64,000 bases of DNA. Source: Shinella sp. CPCC 101442 (GTDB taxonomy: Bacteria > Pseudomonadota > Alphaproteobacteria > Rhizobiales > Rhizobiaceae). Positions 61,734 to 64,000 of this stretch are shown in pieces. Position numbers and translations under genes: made by a program. The notes under the pieces were generated by a model. The model saw only the letters and a program-made list of their open reading frames with translations, had not been told where the DNA came from and did not search any database. Within the stretch, counting starts at the first letter, position 1. Every line of letters begins with the position of its first letter. Location: contig NZ_JALIQS010000001.1 of the NCBI RefSeq assembly GCF_024704725.1, positions 806,001-870,000 of the forward strand, read 5' to 3'.

Positions 61734-63518
61734 TCAGGCCGGGAGCTGGAAGTAGGCGTTGGCGGCGAGGACGACGGCGAGGCCGGCGGCGAGCGCTGCA
61801 TAGGGCAGGAGGCCGGCTTTCTTGACGCCCAGATCCTGGCCGACGAGACCGAGGTCTTCCATGGCGCCGGCCGGGAACTTTCCGCCGTCACGCACATAGT
61901 GGCGATAGGCGAAGACCGGCAGGATCAGGGCGGCGAAGATGAAGCCGACCCAGAGCGCGTTGGAGTAACCCCAGACCTTTGCGCCGGCGCCGAGGAACAG
62001 CGCGTTGACGAAGGCGAGAACGGTGTTGAGGCCGATCAGCCAGGTCGGTGCTTTCCAGGGACGCGGGATATGGCCGGAATCCATGCGGTGGATCCAGCCG
62101 GCATTGAGGTTGAGGAAGTTGAAGATGATGTAACCGACATTGGAGACGGCCAGCACGAAGAAGTAACCGGCCACGTCGGAGGCGATGGCGAGCAGGATGA
62201 GGTTGAAGGCGAAGTCGGTCCACATGGCGCGGGTTGGCGCGCCGTGTTCGTTGACGTGGTCGAGATACTTCGGCAGCCAGCCATCCTTCGAGCCCTGATA
62301 GAGGGTGCGCGACGATCCGGCCATTGCGGTCATGATGGCGAGGAACAGCGCCATGATCATCAGGAGAACGAGGATCTGCGTGACGATCTGGCCGCCATGG
62401 ACGAGGCTGGCCAGCGCTTCCGCGACACCTGTGCCATCGACGATGCCGGGGGCGAGCATGCCCGCATGGCCGAGAACGCCCTGGAAGGTGAAGGGAATGA
62501 GGAAGAAGAACAGGCAGCAGAGAAGGCCGGAATAGAAGATCGCCTTGAACGTATCGGTTTTCGGGTTCTTCAGTTCGCGGGTGTAGCAGACGGCGGTTTC
62601 AAAGCCGTAAGTCGACCAGGCGGCGATATAGAGACCGCCGAGGAACAGCGTCCAGCCGCCATTGCTCCACACACCGTCGATGCCGGAATAACCGGCCGTC
62701 GGCGGAACGAGGTTGGTGACGTTGGCGCTGTCGATCTGGCCGGAGAAGATCGGGTACAGGCCGATGACCAGGAGCGGCAGCAGGACGATGAGGGCGAGCC
62801 ATTTCTGGACGTTTGCCGTTCCCTGGATGCCGCGATGCTGGATCGCGAAGATGACCAGCATCAGGATGCCGCCGATGACGAAGGTGGCGTTGAGGTTTGC
62901 CGTGGCAAGGAACGGAATGTCGAAGGTGAGCAGCGACCAGTTGCGGATCGCCGGTGTCAGCGCCGCAACGGCATCGGTCGACAGCAGGGCCGAGATGGCA
63001 TCCTGCGGTGTCTTGCCGGCATTGGCGGCAAGCCATTCGACGACGCGCGGGCTTTCCGCCGTCAACGTTGCCATATTGGCGGTGACCCATTCCACGACGG
63101 CCGGGGACGTGGCGCCGGGAATGGGGAACAGCGCATTGAGGATATAGCCCGCCGCGATGGCGCAGCCGAGCGACAGCACCGGCGACCAGGCGAACCAGTT
63201 GCACCACACCGAGAGCGGCGCGATGAATTTCGAATAACGCAGCCAGGCGGTGGCGCCATAGATCGAGGCGCCACCCGATTTGTTGCCGAACATGCCGGCG
63301 ATTTCGGCGTAGGTGAAGGATTGCAGGAAGCCCATCACCATGGAAATGATCCAGACTACGAAGGCGAGCTTGCCCGTCGTGCCTGCAATGCCGCCGATGG
63401 AAAACAGCACGAGCGGGGGCACGCCGGCGGCGACCCAGAATGCCCCTTTCCAGTCCAGCGCACGAATCAACCCCGTGCCCGAGGCAGCCGATCCCTCGGT
63501 CTCAACGATAGATGCCAT
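61734..63518 (-). CDS. APC-superfamily amino acid permease
   Basis: A 594-residue membrane protein with 12 or more helices. It opens MASIVETEGSAASGTGLIRALDWKGAFW, then FSIGGIAGTTGKLAFVVWIISMVMGFLQSFTYAEIAGMFGNKSGGASIYGATAWL, the glycine-rich helix 1 and helix 2 of APC carriers. AWSTYGFETAVCYTRELKNPKTDTFKAI matches the helix 6 region. I start at the ATG at 63518, with GGAG 7 bases upstream; the open frame to 63665 has no ribosome site. It is about 100 residues longer than most APC carriers because of an extracytoplasmic insert near residues 140-190. The substrate is unknown; amino acids or methylated amines would suit the cluster. Confidence 0.9.
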   Translation of the reverse strand: MASIVETEGSAASGTGLIRALDWKGAFWVAAGVPPLVLFSIGGIAGTTGKLAFVVWIISMVMGFLQSFTYAEIAGMFGNKSGGASIYGATAWLRYSKFIAPLSVWCNWFAWSPVLSLGCAIAAGYILNALFPIPGATSPAVVEWVTANMATLTAESPRVVEWLAANAGKTPQDAISALLSTDAVAALTPAIRNWSLLTFDIPFLATANLNATFVIGGILMLVIFAIQHRGIQGTANVQKWLALIVLLPLLVIGLYPIFSGQIDSANVTNLVPPTAGYSGIDGVWSNGGWTLFLGGLYIAAWSTYGFETAVCYTRELKNPKTDTFKAIFYSGLLCCLFFFLIPFTFQGVLGHAGMLAPGIVDGTGVAEALASLVHGGQIVTQILVLLMIMALFLAIMTAMAGSSRTLYQGSKDGWLPKYLDHVNEHGAPTRAMWTDFAFNLILLAIASDVAGYFFVLAVSNVGYIIFNFLNLNAGWIHRMDSGHIPRPWKAPTWLIGLNTVLAFVNALFLGAGAKVWGYSNALWVGFIFAALILPVFAYRHYVRDGGKFPAGAMEDLGLVGQDLGVKKAGLLPYAALAAGLAVVLAANAYFQLPA

Positions 63519-63812
63519 AAACAGTCTCCTCGACCAGTTTTTGCCGTGAAGCGCGTTTGCGCGCGTCCCCATGAATGATGGTTCTCGCTGCGGTGTCTTC
63601 GCTGGATGGCGCCTGCGTTTTCGCAGTGTCACCACCTGTTCCCGTTTGCAATTTCGCGACCGCAACTTATTCTCATAGTGAATTTTTTTTCTTCTGGGTC
63701 AAGTCTCTCTTTACTTTTCGGGGCCTCCCGTAGGATAGTTTTGCCATATTGCCGGTGCATAAAGCGGCCCCTCCAGGGCAACGAAACGACCGTGCATTGG
63801 GTGGGAGCTGAG

Positions 63813-64000
63813 ATGGACACGTCCGGACGATTTGCAGGCATCCTGATGCCGCCAAGACCGAGCACCATTCTGCGGCCGGGCATGCCGGCGCTGCCGGCCG
63901 GCGTCGAGCGCTACCGTGTCAAGGGACGTGGTACGACGGTGGTCAAGGTCACAGCTGGCGACCGGGTCGTCATCAAGGACGTCGAAGGCGGACAACTCTG
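63813..64000 (+). CDS. DUF1989/aminomethyltransferase-like protein, 5' part only
   Basis: Sixty-two N-terminal residues are visible (MDTSGRFAGILMPPRPSTIL; RGTTVVKVTAGDRVVIKDVEGGQ) before the window ends. The GDRVVIKDVEGGQ segment is typical of DUF1989 domains, found in urea-carboxylase-associated proteins and at the N-terminus of some GcvT-like aminomethyltransferases. GGGAG lies 7 bases before the ATG. It is divergent from the APC permease gene; the 294 bases between them are AT-rich and must hold both promoters. The full domain content lies outside the window. Confidence 0.65.
   Translation, partial: MDTSGRFAGILMPPRPSTILRPGMPALPAGVERYRVKGRGTTVVKVTAGDRVVIKDVEGGQL

Noticed and set aside
61719-63578. 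A 619-codon plus-strand open frame opposite the APC permease gene
   Set aside because: Acidic low-complexity antisense translation of membrane helices; the permease on the minus strand is clear.
1-64000. CRISPR arrays, tRNA or rRNA genes, transposases, integrases and long direct repeats
   Set aside because: I looked for regular spacer-repeat patterns, CCA-ending tRNA-like cloverleafs, rRNA signatures and mobile-element proteins and saw none; short inverted repeats are all intergenic hairpins or operators.

Overview
The window is GC-rich DNA, almost fully coding, and reads as the chromosome or a large replicon of an alphaproteobacterium of the order Hyphomicrobiales (Rhizobium/Ensifer/Shinella/Ochrobactrum-like). 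The clues are codon bias, a 520-residue D-aminopeptidase with the catalytic positions of the Ochrobactrum anthropi enzyme, tetrameric sarcosine oxidase, and kdp, kup and corA side by side. The species cannot be named from sequence alone. I saw no tRNA, rRNA, CRISPR array, transposase or phage gene.

Layout. (1) 1-9860: amine and polyamine region. On the minus strand lie an XRE-cupin regulator, a spermidine/putrescine-type ABC transporter and a FAD amine oxidase cut by the window edge, preceded by D-aminopeptidase and a dimethylglycine/trimethylamine-dehydrogenase-like flavoenzyme. A divergent TetR gene shares a near-perfect 42-bp palindrome with the flavoenzyme promoter. (2) 9986-21659: a complete petrobactin-type siderophore locus on the minus strand: FecI sigma factor, FecR, TonB receptor with STN domain, DUF2218 protein, asbA, an asbB-asbC fusion, an asbD-asbE fusion and asbF. 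It ends in a decayed C-terminal fragment of a catecholate-siderophore binding protein. (3) 21793-33794: cation transport: kup, corA, kdpFABCDE with two extra micro-ORFs, and a PTS IIA-Ntr paralogue, closed by a terminator. (4) 33905-36911: a run of small unknown proteins around a DapA-fold protein that has lost its Schiff-base lysine, then a bile-acid:sodium-symporter-family protein. (5) 37130-49330: a second iron locus: a 1215-residue FecR-TPR-outer-membrane-barrel protein, a TonB receptor with STN domain, a complete FecBCDE-like ABC importer, FecI, FecR and a second DUF2218 protein. (6) 49625-64000: a MarR regulator, a dipeptide-type ABC importer without its ATPase, sarcosine oxidase soxBDAG, a PLP sulfur-amino-acid lyase, purU, an APC permease and the start of a DUF1989/aminomethyltransferase-like gene.

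How they fit. In region 2 the cell makes 3,4-dihydroxybenzoate (AsbF), loads it on a carrier domain (AsbC, AsbD), joins it to spermidine (AsbE) and condenses two arms onto citrate (AsbA, AsbB). The outer-membrane receptor and its FecI/FecR pair form a surface-signalling loop. The inner-membrane importer that should accompany the locus is gone except for a frameshifted scrap, while region 5 still holds a whole ABC importer, which may serve both receptors. Regions 1 and 6 form a methylated-amine theme: demethylation to sarcosine and glycine, with folate one-carbon units drained as formate by PurU.

A recurring architectural feature is a perfect GC-rich stem-loop without a T-run, placed just after the most abundantly needed product of an operon (binding proteins, receptors, KdpC) and before the next gene on the same strand.
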